The translations under genes were made by a program, and so were the position numbers. A stretch of 64,000 bases of DNA from an uncultured bacterium (lineage in GTDB: Bacteria; Bacillota; Clostridia; Oscillospirales; Acutalibacteraceae): NCBI GenBank assembly GCA_949283655.1, contig CASDTH010000007.1:1-64000 (forward strand), written 5' to 3'. Below, in pieces: positions 8,436 to 17,158 of the stretch. How positions within the stretch are numbered: position 1 is the stretch's first letter; every line of letters starts with the position of its first letter. The notes under the pieces were generated by a model. The model searched no databases and had not been told where the DNA came from. It saw only the letters and a list, made by a program, of their open reading frames with translations.

Positions 8436-10847
8436 CTATTTCAGCTCCAATAGCTCCCGGATCGGGCCCTCAAACGGAGCGCCTGCTGGGATTTTTTTGC
8501 TTGGATCCTTCAGGAAGGAGGAAAAGGTGTTGCTCTTCCAGAAAAAGCTGGTCTGGAATTTGGAGATCAGCGTGAGCAGCGCCTGATGCCGGTCCTCGTT
8601 GCCGCGCTTGACGATCTGCTTTAAAGTCACATCGATCCGCTCTGTAGGCGTTACATCCTCCAGTGTGAAGCACAGCTCTCCGTTTTTGCAGCAGGGGTTA
8701 GCCACGGCCGTTTGGCCTGCTCGGGTAATTTGTACGCCGGCACAGCCAGATACGTCGGCAAAGCGCAGGCGTAGCGTCCGCCGGGCGGGGAGAAGCGTGG
8801 CGTCGCCCTGCGCGGGCAGCACGGTGAAGTGCAGATCCCCTGCAGCCTCTCGGAGGAGAAACGGGGTAGTGGCGCTCGCGCCATGCTCAAAATCATTGGT
8901 CTCTCCATCATCCTCATACAGGGCAAAGCGGTTGTTGCCGCGGAAAATCAGCAGCTCAAGCTGCTCCGGGTTTTTCCAATCGTTTGTTTCCGCCTGTGTG
9001 CTGAGGGGAAGGATCGCTCCCTCCTTGGCGAGCACGGGAATGCTTTCCACGCCGCGATACATTGTGACAAACCGGCCACCCTCATAGATGCGCCGGGTGA
9101 AAATGTCGGTCCAACGCCCGTGCGGCAGCCAGACGCGGACACCGGCGAGGTTGGTTTTTGGGTCTACCGGCTGCGTGATTGGCGCAACGATCAGCTCGCT
9201 GCCAAAAAGAAATTCATTCGGTACGGCATAGGCTTCGCCGTTTTCCGGCCAGCCGTAGTACATTGGTTCGCACAGCGCGCGGCCTTCGCTGTGGGTGCGC
9301 CAGTTCATCGTGTAGAGATAAGGAATCAGACGGTGGCGCAGGCGCAGGTACTCCTTTGCGAGCGTGTAAACATCCCAGCGGTAATTCCATGGTTCCTTTC
9401 CCATAAAGGGGTTATTGGTAGAGTGCAGCCGCATGATCGGGCTAAATACGCCGAGCTGCACCCACCTGAGATAAAGCTCATCGTCCTTTTCTCCCTGATG
9501 GTGGCCGCCAATATCATGACTCCACCAGGTATAGCCCGCGTTTGAAGCGTTGGCGGTGAAATAGGGCTGGAAATCCAGCACCTCCCAACTGATTTTGGAA
9601 TCTCCGGAGAAGCCCAGGGGATAGCGGTGGCTTCCGATCTCCGCATAGCGGGAGAGGATCAGCGGGCGTTTATTGCCATGGCGATTGTCGAGATAATGAT
9701 AATGGTTTAGCGCCCAGAGAGGGTCAAGACCCTTTATTTTGGAGTGGCTGCCCTGCTGCCAGTCGATCCACCAGAAATCGACGCCCTCCTGCTCATAGGG
9801 GTGATGGATGCATTGAAAATAGGCTTCAATGAATTTAGGGTTGGTGATATCAAAGGCAATCGCCTGGCCGGAGGCAGGGTCGATCCCCATGGCCGTGGCC
9901 ATCGCCGCATAACAATCTTCAAACCGGCGCACGCCGGCGGCAGGGTGCACGTTGAGCGTAATATGGAAATTCTGCTCCTTGAGCCAGCGCAGGAAAGCGC
10001 GGTAATCTGGAAAGAGCTCTGTGTTCCAGCTGTAGCCTGTCCAGCCGCCGCTCGACATAGAGTCGAACCAGGCATCCTTGGGGGAGGAGTATTCGGCCTG
10101 CCGGGCGGCATCCCGGCCAAAGCGCGCTTTCACGTCCGTCCAGTGCCAGTCCATATCCACAGTCGCGACCGTAATTGGAATTTTTTCATCGATAAAACGC
10201 TGCATCAGCGCCGTATATTCCTCCTGTGAATAGGCCTTGTAACGGCTCCACCAGTTACCCAGGCACCAGCGCGGCACCAGCGGCACCGGCCCCGTGAGGC
10301 GGAATAGGTCGCGAATGCAGCCGCGGTAGTCATGCCCGTAGGCGAAGAAATAAAGGTCCGAGCCGCCCTTTTGCCGCGGCGCGATGGAGCCATCCTCCAT
10401 CAGCAGTAGGGAGGTGCTGTCATCCAGCGTTGCCACACCATCTTTGGAGACGACGCCCTTGGTCAGCGGCACAGCACCGGTGGATTGATCTAGTGTGCGG
10501 GCCGTGCCGCGCAGGTTGCCGCTCTCAAAATCTGTAACGGTTTTACCGCCGCGCAGAGTGATGCTCTCCATTTTCTTTTTCCGCAGATGATAGTGAAAAA
10601 TTGCCTGCTCTGTGCGCACGGTGAGCAGCGGCCCCTCTTGCGAGGCATCGAAACGCGGCTGCTCAAAATCACGGTACCAGACTTTTTGCGTCGGCTGGTC
10701 GCAAAAAGACTTATCGGTATCCATGGTTTCCACCCGCAGCAGACGGCTGGTCAGCACACTGATGCGGACATCGCCAAACACCGCCGTCTGGCTCTCCCGT
10801 GTTTTGCTTTGCACATGCATCCCAAATTGCTCTTCAAAGTAGCCCAA
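8436..10847 (-). CDS. Glycoside hydrolase family 31 (alpha-glucosidase-like)
   Basis: This retaining alpha-glycosidase has an N-terminal beta-sandwich, then a TIM barrel opening at VPRWCLGNWWSRYKAYSQEEY. The likely nucleophile is the Asp of DFWWIDWQQG and the acid/base lies in LGFSGDSKISWEV. C-terminal beta domains and an unusual basic tail complete 803 residues. No signal peptide is present, so it acts inside the cell. The best start is a TTG at 10847, eight bases after AAGGAGG, which directly follows the GH125 stop. An ATG ten codons in is the alternative. Specificity within GH31 cannot be read from the sequence. Confidence 0.85.
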   Translation of the reverse strand: MGYFEEQFGMHVQSKTRESQTAVFGDVRISVLTSRLLRVETMDTDKSFCDQPTQKVWYRDFEQPRFDASQEGPLLTVRTEQAIFHYHLRKKKMESITLRGGKTVTDFESGNLRGTARTLDQSTGAVPLTKGVVSKDGVATLDDSTSLLLMEDGSIAPRQKGGSDLYFFAYGHDYRGCIRDLFRLTGPVPLVPRWCLGNWWSRYKAYSQEEYTALMQRFIDEKIPITVATVDMDWHWTDVKARFGRDAARQAEYSSPKDAWFDSMSSGGWTGYSWNTELFPDYRAFLRWLKEQNFHITLNVHPAAGVRRFEDCYAAMATAMGIDPASGQAIAFDITNPKFIEAYFQCIHHPYEQEGVDFWWIDWQQGSHSKIKGLDPLWALNHYHYLDNRHGNKRPLILSRYAEIGSHRYPLGFSGDSKISWEVLDFQPYFTANASNAGYTWWSHDIGGHHQGEKDDELYLRWVQLGVFSPIMRLHSTNNPFMGKEPWNYRWDVYTLAKEYLRLRHRLIPYLYTMNWRTHSEGRALCEPMYYGWPENGEAYAVPNEFLFGSELIVAPITQPVDPKTNLAGVRVWLPHGRWTDIFTRRIYEGGRFVTMYRGVESIPVLAKEGAILPLSTQAETNDWKNPEQLELLIFRGNNRFALYEDDGETNDFEHGASATTPFLLREAAGDLHFTVLPAQGDATLLPARRTLRLRFADVSGCAGVQITRAGQTAVANPCCKNGELCFTLEDVTPTERIDVTLKQIVKRGNEDRHQALLTLISKFQTSFFWKSNTFSSFLKDPSKKIPAGAPFEGPIRELLELK

Positions 10848-10861
10848 ATTGATTGCCTCCT

Positions 10862-12148
10862 TTATTGTTCTGTGAGGTAGGTTTGATAGATCAGCTCTGC
10901 GCACAGGCTGTCCGCCCAGGCGAACCAGGGGCGGGTGAACTGCGCGGGGTTATCTGCGTCAAAGCTTTCGTGCATCCGCCCACAGCCGGCGGTGGTGGCC
11001 AGCAGTAGGCGGATGAGATGCTCCTTTTCTGTGTGGCTGGAAGTAGTCAGCCCCTGCATGGAGAGCGCAATCGGCCAGATAAAGCCCTTTGCCGTGTGTT
11101 CGCTGCCGACGCCGCAGGCGGCCCTGCCCTGGAAATAGCAGGGATTTTCTTCGCTCAGCAGCCAGGCACGGGTGTTTTGATAGACCGGATCCTCCGGTGC
11201 GAGATAGCCGAGATAGGGGAGAGAGAGCAGGCTCGGCACATTTGCATCGTCCATGAGCCGGTAATGCCCGAGGCCGTCCGTCTCATAGGTGTAAATCCTG
11301 CCGTAGCGCGGATGGTGGACGGTACCGTATGCTTCAATGCCCTGCACAATCTCCCGCCTTATCTGGTGTGCTTCTTTCGTCAACACTGCGTCCTGCCAAA
11401 CGCTTTGCGCAATTTCGGCAAGCTCACCGAGGATGACGGCGGCAAAACAGTTTGCAGGGATCAGGTAATGATAAGCGCATGCGTCGTCCGAGGGGCGAAA
11501 GCCCGACCAAGTCATGCCCGTATAGCCCGTGGGCGTGCCAAGGCCGCCGTTTTGCAGCGTTTCCCGCGCGTTGTGCTCCTCTACGGCCCAAGGCCGGATA
11601 AAGCGGTAAGGCGATTGCTCGCGGTGGCGCTGCTCCGTGCGCAGCGTAGCCACAATTTTTTGCGCTGCCTCATGCCATTTGGACGTAAAAATTGCAGCGC
11701 GGCCTGTCGCCTTCCAATAGGAATAGGCGAGCCAAACCGGGTAGCACAGCGAGTCCGTTTCATATTTCCGCTCCCACGTCCACGGAGTGAGAAAGGTTTC
11801 ATCCTCATCCCACCGGCTGTTATCCGGCTTTTCGTTGAACGCATTGGCGTAGGGGTCGATGCAGATATAGCTTGCCTGCCGTGCGATCAGCCCTTCCAAA
11901 AGGGCTTGCAGCTTTGCATCCTCCTTCGCAAAAGGCAGGTAGTGGCGCACCTGCGCGCTGGAGTCGCGCAGCCACATGGCGGGGATATCCCCGGTGAAAA
12001 CAAAGGCTTCCCCGCCGGCCAGCAGCTTCGCAGTAGTCTCGCACGTGCTGGCAAAGCAGGTGCGGTATAGCTCGAACAATCCTGGCGTATGGGAAAGAAG
12101 CGCCTGCGCTTTGTTTAAATGTGCCGTCAGGGCGGGGGTTAATTCCAT
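10862..12148 (-). CDS. Glycoside hydrolase family 125, exo-alpha-1,6-mannosidase
   Basis: This 428-residue protein carries the GH125 (former DUF1237) signatures FTGDIPAMWLRDSSAQVRHY, NAFNEKPDNSRWDEDET, WERKYETDSLCYPVWLAY and GMTWSGFRPSDDACAYHY. The family is metal-independent, inverting and specific for non-reducing alpha-1,6-mannose. There is no signal peptide. The gene lies 15 bases after mtaB and 14 bases before GH31, each junction carrying a purine-rich ribosome binding site, which indicates one operon. The neighbouring GH31 suggests import and breakdown of mannosylated glycans. Confidence 0.9.
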   Translation of the reverse strand: MELTPALTAHLNKAQALLSHTPGLFELYRTCFASTCETTAKLLAGGEAFVFTGDIPAMWLRDSSAQVRHYLPFAKEDAKLQALLEGLIARQASYICIDPYANAFNEKPDNSRWDEDETFLTPWTWERKYETDSLCYPVWLAYSYWKATGRAAIFTSKWHEAAQKIVATLRTEQRHREQSPYRFIRPWAVEEHNARETLQNGGLGTPTGYTGMTWSGFRPSDDACAYHYLIPANCFAAVILGELAEIAQSVWQDAVLTKEAHQIRREIVQGIEAYGTVHHPRYGRIYTYETDGLGHYRLMDDANVPSLLSLPYLGYLAPEDPVYQNTRAWLLSEENPCYFQGRAACGVGSEHTAKGFIWPIALSMQGLTTSSHTEKEHLIRLLLATTAGCGRMHESFDADNPAQFTRPWFAWADSLCAELIYQTYLTEQ

Positions 12149-12163
12149 CTCACATTCCTCGCT

Positions 12164-13468
12164 TTACAAACCGGGATTGCATTCTTCCAGTGCGCCAATG
12201 CAGCCATCCCCTGACACACCGGTGATCATAACCTCCTGAATCGTCCCGCAGAGCGCTTGCGGGGCGCGCACGCGCACGGGCGTATAGTTTGGCGTGTAGC
12301 CCTCCAGAAAGCCGTCCGAATTTATGGCTTCAAACAGAACGGGGAAGCGCTTGCCGGCCTCTCCGGCCAAGAAGCGTTGGCGCATTTCGTCCGCCGCCTC
12401 CCGCAGCCTGCGGGCGCGCTCCTCCTTCACCGCCTTGGGCAGCTGCGGCATCGCAGCCGCGCGCGTGCCGGGGCGGGAGGAGTAGGGGAACACATGGATT
12501 TTTTCAAACCCGATTTTTTGCACGAACGCAAGCGTCTGTGCAAACTCCTCCTCCGTTTCCCCGGGGAAACCGGTCATCACATCCGTCGTCACCGCTGTAT
12601 CCGGGAAGCAGCTGCGCAGGCTGCCGCAAAGCGCCTCATATTCTGCGCAGGTGTAATGCCGGTTCATCCGGCGGAGTGTTTCGTCGCAGCCGCTTTGCAG
12701 GGAGAGGTGGAACTGTGGGCAGAGCTTTTCACAGTGTGAGAGCCGCTTTACCACCTCCGGAGTGAGGTGATCCGGCTCCAGGGAGCCGAGGCGCACGCGC
12801 AGAATGCCGCCGATCGAGCAGGCAAGCTCCACCGCGTCGCAGAAGGAGAGGCCGAGATCCTTCCCATAGGAGGAGAGGTTGATCCCCACGAGCACAATCT
12901 CAAGAAAACCCGCATCCCGCAGGCGGAGCAGTTCTTCCTTTAGCTCGCCCAACGGTTTGGATCGCACCCTGCCGCGCGAGGTGGGGATGATGCAGTAGGA
13001 ACAGAAACGGTCGCAGCCATCCTGAATTTTCACAAAAGCGCGCGTGTGTTCCTGAAAGCTGGAGATCGTCCCGCCATGGAAGTGCTCCCCGGTTTCATGT
13101 GGGCGCACATGGAAAATGCGCTTGCCGCTGAGCTGATATTCGTCGATGGCCTCAAGAATTGTTTCGCTGTCGCGGTTGCCGATGACAATATCCGCTTGGG
13201 TGAGCGCCTGTGCCTGCTCCGGGTAGGCCTGCGGCATGCAGCCGGTGAGCACAACAATGCTCTGCGGATGCAGCCTTTTGAAGCGCCGTACCGCCTGACG
13301 GGATTTTTGGTCGCCCGTGCTGGTCACCGTGCAGGAATTTACTAGATAAAAATCCGCTTCCTCCTCCGGCGGGACGATTTCAAAGCCTTTTGCCCGGAAC
13401 TGCTCGCACAGGGCCTGTGTTTCATATTGATTCACCTTGCAGCCAAGGGTATAAAATGCGGCTTTCAT
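12164..13468 (-). CDS. mtaB: tRNA t6A37 methylthiotransferase MtaB
   Basis: This radical SAM enzyme adds a methylthio group to N6-threonylcarbamoyladenosine at tRNA position 37. The 434 residues show the UPF0004 domain with cysteines in TLGCKVNQYET, VNSCTVTS and LTGCMPQAYP. The SAM-cluster motif is QDGCDRFCSYCIIPTSRGR. A short TRAM-like C-terminus (about 375-430) follows. The ATG at 13468 follows GGGAG by eight bases, and five upstream codons are rejected. It heads the GH125-GH31 operon, an odd pairing of tRNA modification with glycan breakdown. Confidence 0.93.
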   Translation of the reverse strand: MKAAFYTLGCKVNQYETQALCEQFRAKGFEIVPPEEEADFYLVNSCTVTSTGDQKSRQAVRRFKRLHPQSIVVLTGCMPQAYPEQAQALTQADIVIGNRDSETILEAIDEYQLSGKRIFHVRPHETGEHFHGGTISSFQEHTRAFVKIQDGCDRFCSYCIIPTSRGRVRSKPLGELKEELLRLRDAGFLEIVLVGINLSSYGKDLGLSFCDAVELACSIGGILRVRLGSLEPDHLTPEVVKRLSHCEKLCPQFHLSLQSGCDETLRRMNRHYTCAEYEALCGSLRSCFPDTAVTTDVMTGFPGETEEEFAQTLAFVQKIGFEKIHVFPYSSRPGTRAAAMPQLPKAVKEERARRLREAADEMRQRFLAGEAGKRFPVLFEAINSDGFLEGYTPNYTPVRVRAPQALCGTIQEVMITGVSGDGCIGALEECNPGL

Positions 13469-13509
13469 AAGGGCGACTCCCATTTCCGTTCAAAATAAAA
13501 GCATCTTTC

Positions 13510-13538
13510 AGTATAATCGAAACAGCGGCAAAAAACAA
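13510..13538 (-). promoter_or_regulatory. Promoter of mtaB-GH125-GH31
   Basis: Read leftward: TTGTTT (13538-13533), a 17-base spacer, then TATACT (13515-13510), about 40 bases before the mtaB start. Confidence 0.55.
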
Positions 13539-13556
13539 GCGCCCGTCTTAAGCTCT

Positions 13557-13868
13557 TCATAGCGTTTGAGCGCCGCCAACGGCGTCAAAAACAAACGTAT
13601 CTAATAGAACGATCATATTTTTCTCCGTTAGCTTTTTGGCCAAAAGCTGCTGGAATTTGGTTGTGCGGGTCTTTCCGGCCAGGCGAAGCGTTTCCAGCTC
13701 CCGGGCGAGCGATTCCTGGTTTTTGCTCAGCTGTTCATACAGCTCCTCCAGCCGTGCGAGCCGCTCAGCCGCAGGGCCGGCATACCCGTTTTCAGCAGGA
13801 GACAGATAGGCTTCGGCGATCAGGGGCGCGGCCTGTGCAGTTTCGCTGCGAATTGTATATCGTTTCAT
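13557..13868 (-). CDS. Small coiled-coil protein of unknown function
   Basis: I do not recognise this 103-residue protein. It starts MKRYTIRSETAQAAPLIAEAY and has a heptad-like, Glu/Leu-rich helix (about residues 38-68), then a basic stretch. It ends LLDTFVFDAVGGAQTL. The ribosome binding site is weak (GGAAAAGAG). It lies 43 bases downstream of the NUDIX gene and is probably cotranscribed with it. No signal peptide or membrane segment is visible. Confidence 0.5.
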   Translation of the reverse strand: MKRYTIRSETAQAAPLIAEAYLSPAENGYAGPAAERLARLEELYEQLSKNQESLARELETLRLAGKTRTTKFQQLLAKKLTEKNMIVLLDTFVFDAVGGAQTL

Positions 13869-13911
13869 TGTTTCACGCTCTTTTCCGTTTCGTTCATACC
13901 GTGAGGAATCC

Positions 13912-14412
13912 TTAAAATATGTCAAAAAAATAATCCAGTGTAGGCACAAAATCACCCGCGCGGTAGAGCAACCTGATTTCCTCCTTGGTCATCCATTTGG
14001 CGCCTGCAACCTCGTCAGTTGTCGCACTTTCCAATGGAATTTCCCCTTCGTAGGGAAAAAGCCAAATATCCAGCAGATCATTGAATCGTGTGCCGCCCAC
14101 GTTTTTTCGGACGATAGAACGCACCAGCTTCCCATCCTCCGGCGAGAAGGCAATGCCAACCTCTTCCCTGACTTCCCGCACAGCTCCCTCCGCGCTGGTT
14201 TCACCCAGCAGCACGGAGCCTCCGACACATTCCCACTTCAGTGGGAAGGAGGGGCGGCTTGCCGCCCTTTGCGAAATCAGATATTGCCCCTTTGCGTTGA
14301 CAATCCAAACATGCACCACCAAGTGAAACCGGTTTTCTGGCAGCGGCGCTCCACGCAGGTGCGTTTCTCCTGTTTTGATACGTTTTTCCGTGTAGAGATC
14401 CCAGAGCTCCAT
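13912..14412 (-). CDS. NUDIX hydrolase
   Basis: The 166-residue protein contains a complete NUDIX box (GGSVLLGETSAEGAVREVRE then EVGI). The glutamates bind the metal that drives hydrolysis of a nucleoside diphosphate linked to another moiety. The N-terminal WDLYTEKRIKTGETHLRG resembles the NUDIX branch related to isopentenyl-diphosphate isomerase, seen in proteins of unknown substrate. ATG 14412 has GGGGAG seven bases upstream. A TTG two codons earlier is in frame. Confidence 0.88.
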   Translation of the reverse strand: MELWDLYTEKRIKTGETHLRGAPLPENRFHLVVHVWIVNAKGQYLISQRAASRPSFPLKWECVGGSVLLGETSAEGAVREVREEVGIAFSPEDGKLVRSIVRKNVGGTRFNDLLDIWLFPYEGEIPLESATTDEVAGAKWMTKEEIRLLYRAGDFVPTLDYFFDIF

Positions 14413-14496
14413 TCTCAATCTCCCCTTTTGCGTTCCTTCCGCCTATTACAGCCGGTTCCTTCTCGTCTTTTCCGGATGAGATGGGCCTTATGGATT

Positions 14497-14535
14497 GACA
14501 CAAAGAGGAAAACGGACGTATGGGGTACGCATACG
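14497..14535 (-). terminator. Perfect 16-bp hairpin after the alpha/beta hydrolase gene
   Basis: Arms 14497-14512 and 14520-14535 pair perfectly with a 7-base loop. Leftward the stem ends in GTTTTCC followed by TCTTTG. It lies downstream of the hydrolase gene and upstream of the NUDIX gene. Confidence 0.65.
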
Positions 14536-14633
14536 TCCGTTTTCCGTTATCTCCTTTGCGGGGCAAAACCGAATTTTTACTGCGGGATGGCTTTCTGGTG
14601 AGAGCCGTTCACCGCCTGCAAAGCGGCGGCTTC

Positions 14634-15587
14634 TTACGCGCTCTGTGCGTCCCTTGCAGCCAGCACGCCGTCCAGCCACTTCATAATATCATTATAAATC
14701 TTCTCGTGGTCGTTTTCGTTGAGGATTTCATGCCGGTCGTTGGGGTAGAGGATCACGGTCGGTTCGTTGCCCGCAAGCTCCAGATTATCCGATACTGCCA
14801 GCACGCCCCGGCCGTTAAAGCCGACGGAATCCTTCGCGCCGGAGATGAGCATCACAGGCAAATCCTGCGGCACCTTTTTGGCCCAATCCTTGCGGCTGAC
14901 CTCCATCAGGATGCGCACCACGTCGCGCGTGCCGCCGAGCTTAAAGTTAAAGCCGCACAGCGGGTCGTCGATATAGCGGTCGAGATTCTCCTCGCTCGTG
15001 CTGATCCAATCGATTTTGGTGCGCGGGTTTTTGAACTGTGCGTTAAACACGCCGTTGCCTATTTTAAACAGTAGATCCGCATTGGCGCGCGGGCCGATTT
15101 TATCCACAATTTTATCAAAGGCGGAAACGAGCCCCTCCATCGCGGCGGGCAGCTCGCCCGTACCGCAGAAGATCGCTCCGGCCAGCTCCTTGCCAAAGTG
15201 CGACGCATAGGAGCGCGCGAGGAAGGAACCCATGCTGTGGCCAAACAGAAAATAGGGCAGGTCAGGGTAGCGCTTGTGCATGATGTTGTGCAGGATGTGC
15301 ATGTCGTCCACCATGCGGATATGGCCGTTTTTATCGTCCATATAGCCGAGATCATCCAGCGTGTTGACGGATTTGCCGTGCCCGAGGTGGTCGTTGCCGC
15401 ACACGATAAAGCCGTGCTCGGCCAAAAAACGGGCGAAATCGTCATACCGCTCAATGTGCTCCGACATGCCGTGCGCAATTTGGAACAGCGCAACCGGTTT
15501 GACGCCGTCGTCCTGCCAGAGCATGCAGTGGATTTTGTTTTTGCCGGTGGAAGAATTGAAATATGCCTCTTTACGAATGATTGCCAT
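14634..15587 (-). CDS. Alpha/beta hydrolase, monoacylglycerol-lipase-like (S33)
   Basis: This 317-residue alpha/beta hydrolase has an oxyanion region FQIAHGMSEHIERYD, the nucleophile elbow FGHSMGSF, an acid in ISGAKDSVG and the catalytic His in NDRHEIL. The arrangement fits the Hydrolase_4 group of lysophospholipases and monoacylglycerol lipases. It is cytosolic, as no signal peptide is visible. It is separated from neighbours by a promoter and a terminator, so it is probably monocistronic. The true ester substrate is unknown. Confidence 0.85.
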   Translation of the reverse strand: MAIIRKEAYFNSSTGKNKIHCMLWQDDGVKPVALFQIAHGMSEHIERYDDFARFLAEHGFIVCGNDHLGHGKSVNTLDDLGYMDDKNGHIRMVDDMHILHNIMHKRYPDLPYFLFGHSMGSFLARSYASHFGKELAGAIFCGTGELPAAMEGLVSAFDKIVDKIGPRANADLLFKIGNGVFNAQFKNPRTKIDWISTSEENLDRYIDDPLCGFNFKLGGTRDVVRILMEVSRKDWAKKVPQDLPVMLISGAKDSVGFNGRGVLAVSDNLELAGNEPTVILYPNDRHEILNENDHEKIYNDIMKWLDGVLAARDAQSA

Positions 15588-15622
15588 CCGAATCGACTCC
15601 CTCTGCTCAAAATGATAGTTGT

Positions 15623-15651
15623 ATTATACACGAAATTGATAGAAAAGTCAT
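15623..15651 (-). promoter_or_regulatory. Promoter of the alpha/beta hydrolase gene
   Basis: Read leftward: ATGACT (15651-15646), a 17-base spacer and a perfect TATAAT (15628-15623), 36 bases before the ATG. Confidence 0.55.
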
Positions 15652-15853
15652 GGTCTTTTCTCAATAAAATAGAAAATTTGCATTCTCATAGCCTTGTTTC
15701 AGAGAAAGTCCCTTGGAACGGACCGGAAAAGCGCTGCTCTTTTTTTGCTGTGCAGCAGCCGGGAGCGCTTGACGGAACGCCGCAGCGAGTCTAAAATGCT
15801 ACAGGCGCATTGAACTTGTGGGAGAGGCAGTGGAAGGCAAAGTGAAAGGCAAA

Positions 15854-17020
15854 ATGAGAGAACGAGTTTATTCCAGAGACGTCATTTTAATCCTGGCAGC
15901 CAGCTTTTTTTATTTTTCAAGCCCTATGGTGGTCACGCCGCTGATCACGGGCTTTTCCGGCAGCGTGGGAGCCTCCGCTGCCCTGATGGGGATCGTCGGC
16001 GGCCTGATGAACCTGTGCTCGCTTTTTTGCCGGCCGCTCGTCGGGAATCTGGCGGATAAAATCAGCAAATTCAAGCTATCCTTCTGCGGCGCAGGGCTGA
16101 TGGCTCTGGCCTGCCTGGAGTATATCGTGGCGGGCAATCCTGTGGTGATCGTCATCGCCCGGGTGATCAACGGGATCGGGTTCGCCTGCTGCTCCGTGTG
16201 TATGTCCACGTGGATGTCCAACATGCTGCCCAAGGAGAAAATCGGCTCCGGCATGGGCGTTTATGGCATGATGAATGCATTGGGCATGGCAATCGCCCCA
16301 GCCATCGGCGTTAGCGCCTATCAGGCGTTTGGCTATCGGATTTCCTTTGGAATCGCGTTGTTTATTTCGGTGATGATTATGGTTATCATCCCGTTTGTTC
16401 AAAACCGGGGTGAGCCGGAGCCTGCGGCGCTTTCCGGGGATGGCGTAAATACCACGGCAAGTTGGCAGATCGTCGATTGGAAGGTGATCCCAATTGCTCT
16501 CATCATCATGTTGTTCGCGATCCCCTATTGTGCAACGCAGTCCTTCCTGGTCAATTATGTGGAAGCGCGGGGGCTCTCCGTGACTGTCAGTCTGTTTTTT
16601 CCGCTGTATGCGGTGGTTTTGCTGCTGCTTCGCCTGGGGCTGAAAAGCCTGTTTGACCGCCTGCCGTTCCATTTCTTTTTGATCGGCAGCTCGGTCAGCG
16701 CTTTGGCGGGTATTTTGTGCCTCGGTTTTATGAAAAACAATCTGCAGATGTTTTTGGCTGCGCTGTTTATGGCGGGCGGCTATGGTGTGATGAGCTCGGT
16801 GTGTCAGTCCACCGCGATTCTGCTTGCCGGGAAGGAGCGGCGCGGCCTTGCCAACAGCACCTACTATATCGGGCTGGACTTAGGTATGACATTGGGCCCG
16901 GTCATCGGCGGCTTTTTATATGGGCATATGGAGCTGTCTTTGTTTTATCCCATGCTGCTGCTGACTGTCCCGCTGGGGTTCATCGTGTTTTTGGCTGCGC
17001 ACAGGCGAAAAATTCTTTGA
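15854..17020 (+). CDS. Major facilitator superfamily transporter
   Basis: This 388-residue protein has twelve predicted transmembrane helices and MFS landmarks: NLADKISKFKLSFCGAG in the loop between helices 2 and 3, and PLVGNLADK nearby. A central cytosolic loop (about residues 190-210) splits the halves. Substrate is unknown. The ATG at 15854 is chosen because the first helix starts soon after. In-frame GTG codons at 15818, 15830 and 15842 have comparable ribosome binding sites, so the start is uncertain. Confidence 0.85.
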   Translation: MRERVYSRDVILILAASFFYFSSPMVVTPLITGFSGSVGASAALMGIVGGLMNLCSLFCRPLVGNLADKISKFKLSFCGAGLMALACLEYIVAGNPVVIVIARVINGIGFACCSVCMSTWMSNMLPKEKIGSGMGVYGMMNALGMAIAPAIGVSAYQAFGYRISFGIALFISVMIMVIIPFVQNRGEPEPAALSGDGVNTTASWQIVDWKVIPIALIIMLFAIPYCATQSFLVNYVEARGLSVTVSLFFPLYAVVLLLLRLGLKSLFDRLPFHFFLIGSSVSALAGILCLGFMKNNLQMFLAALFMAGGYGVMSSVCQSTAILLAGKERRGLANSTYYIGLDLGMTLGPVIGGFLYGHMELSLFYPMLLLTVPLGFIVFLAAHRRKIL

Positions 17021-17086
17021 GCGCTGTCCGGTAAAACGATTGTCGCGAAGCGCAGAATGAAGCTGTTTCTCTACCAATATCTATCC

Positions 17087-17128
17087 CAAACACGGGAGCC
17101 GGTTTAAAATGACCGGCTCCCGTGTTTG
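17087..17128. terminator. Bidirectional terminator, perfect 17-bp stem
   Basis: Arms 17087-17103 and 17112-17128 pair over 17 bases around TTAAAATG. It lies between the convergent MFS and DUF2264 genes. The stem ends in GTGTTTG on the right and is A-rich on the left. Confidence 0.75.
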
Positions 17129-17156
17129 ATATTAGATTTTGAAATCTGGCATCTGG
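17129..17156. repeat. Degenerate copy of the CAGACATCAGATTTC repeat
   Basis: Read leftward this stretch begins GCCAGATGCCAGATTTCA and resembles the terminal repeats of the element at 46161-46545. It abuts the hairpin at 17087-17128. Relatedness is judged by eye. Confidence 0.35.
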
Positions 17157-17158
17157 CT

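Noticed and set aside
13870..13955. Longer N-terminus for the small coiled-coil gene
   Set aside because: The extension overlaps the NUDIX gene end and lacks a ribosome binding site; ATG 13868 fits better.
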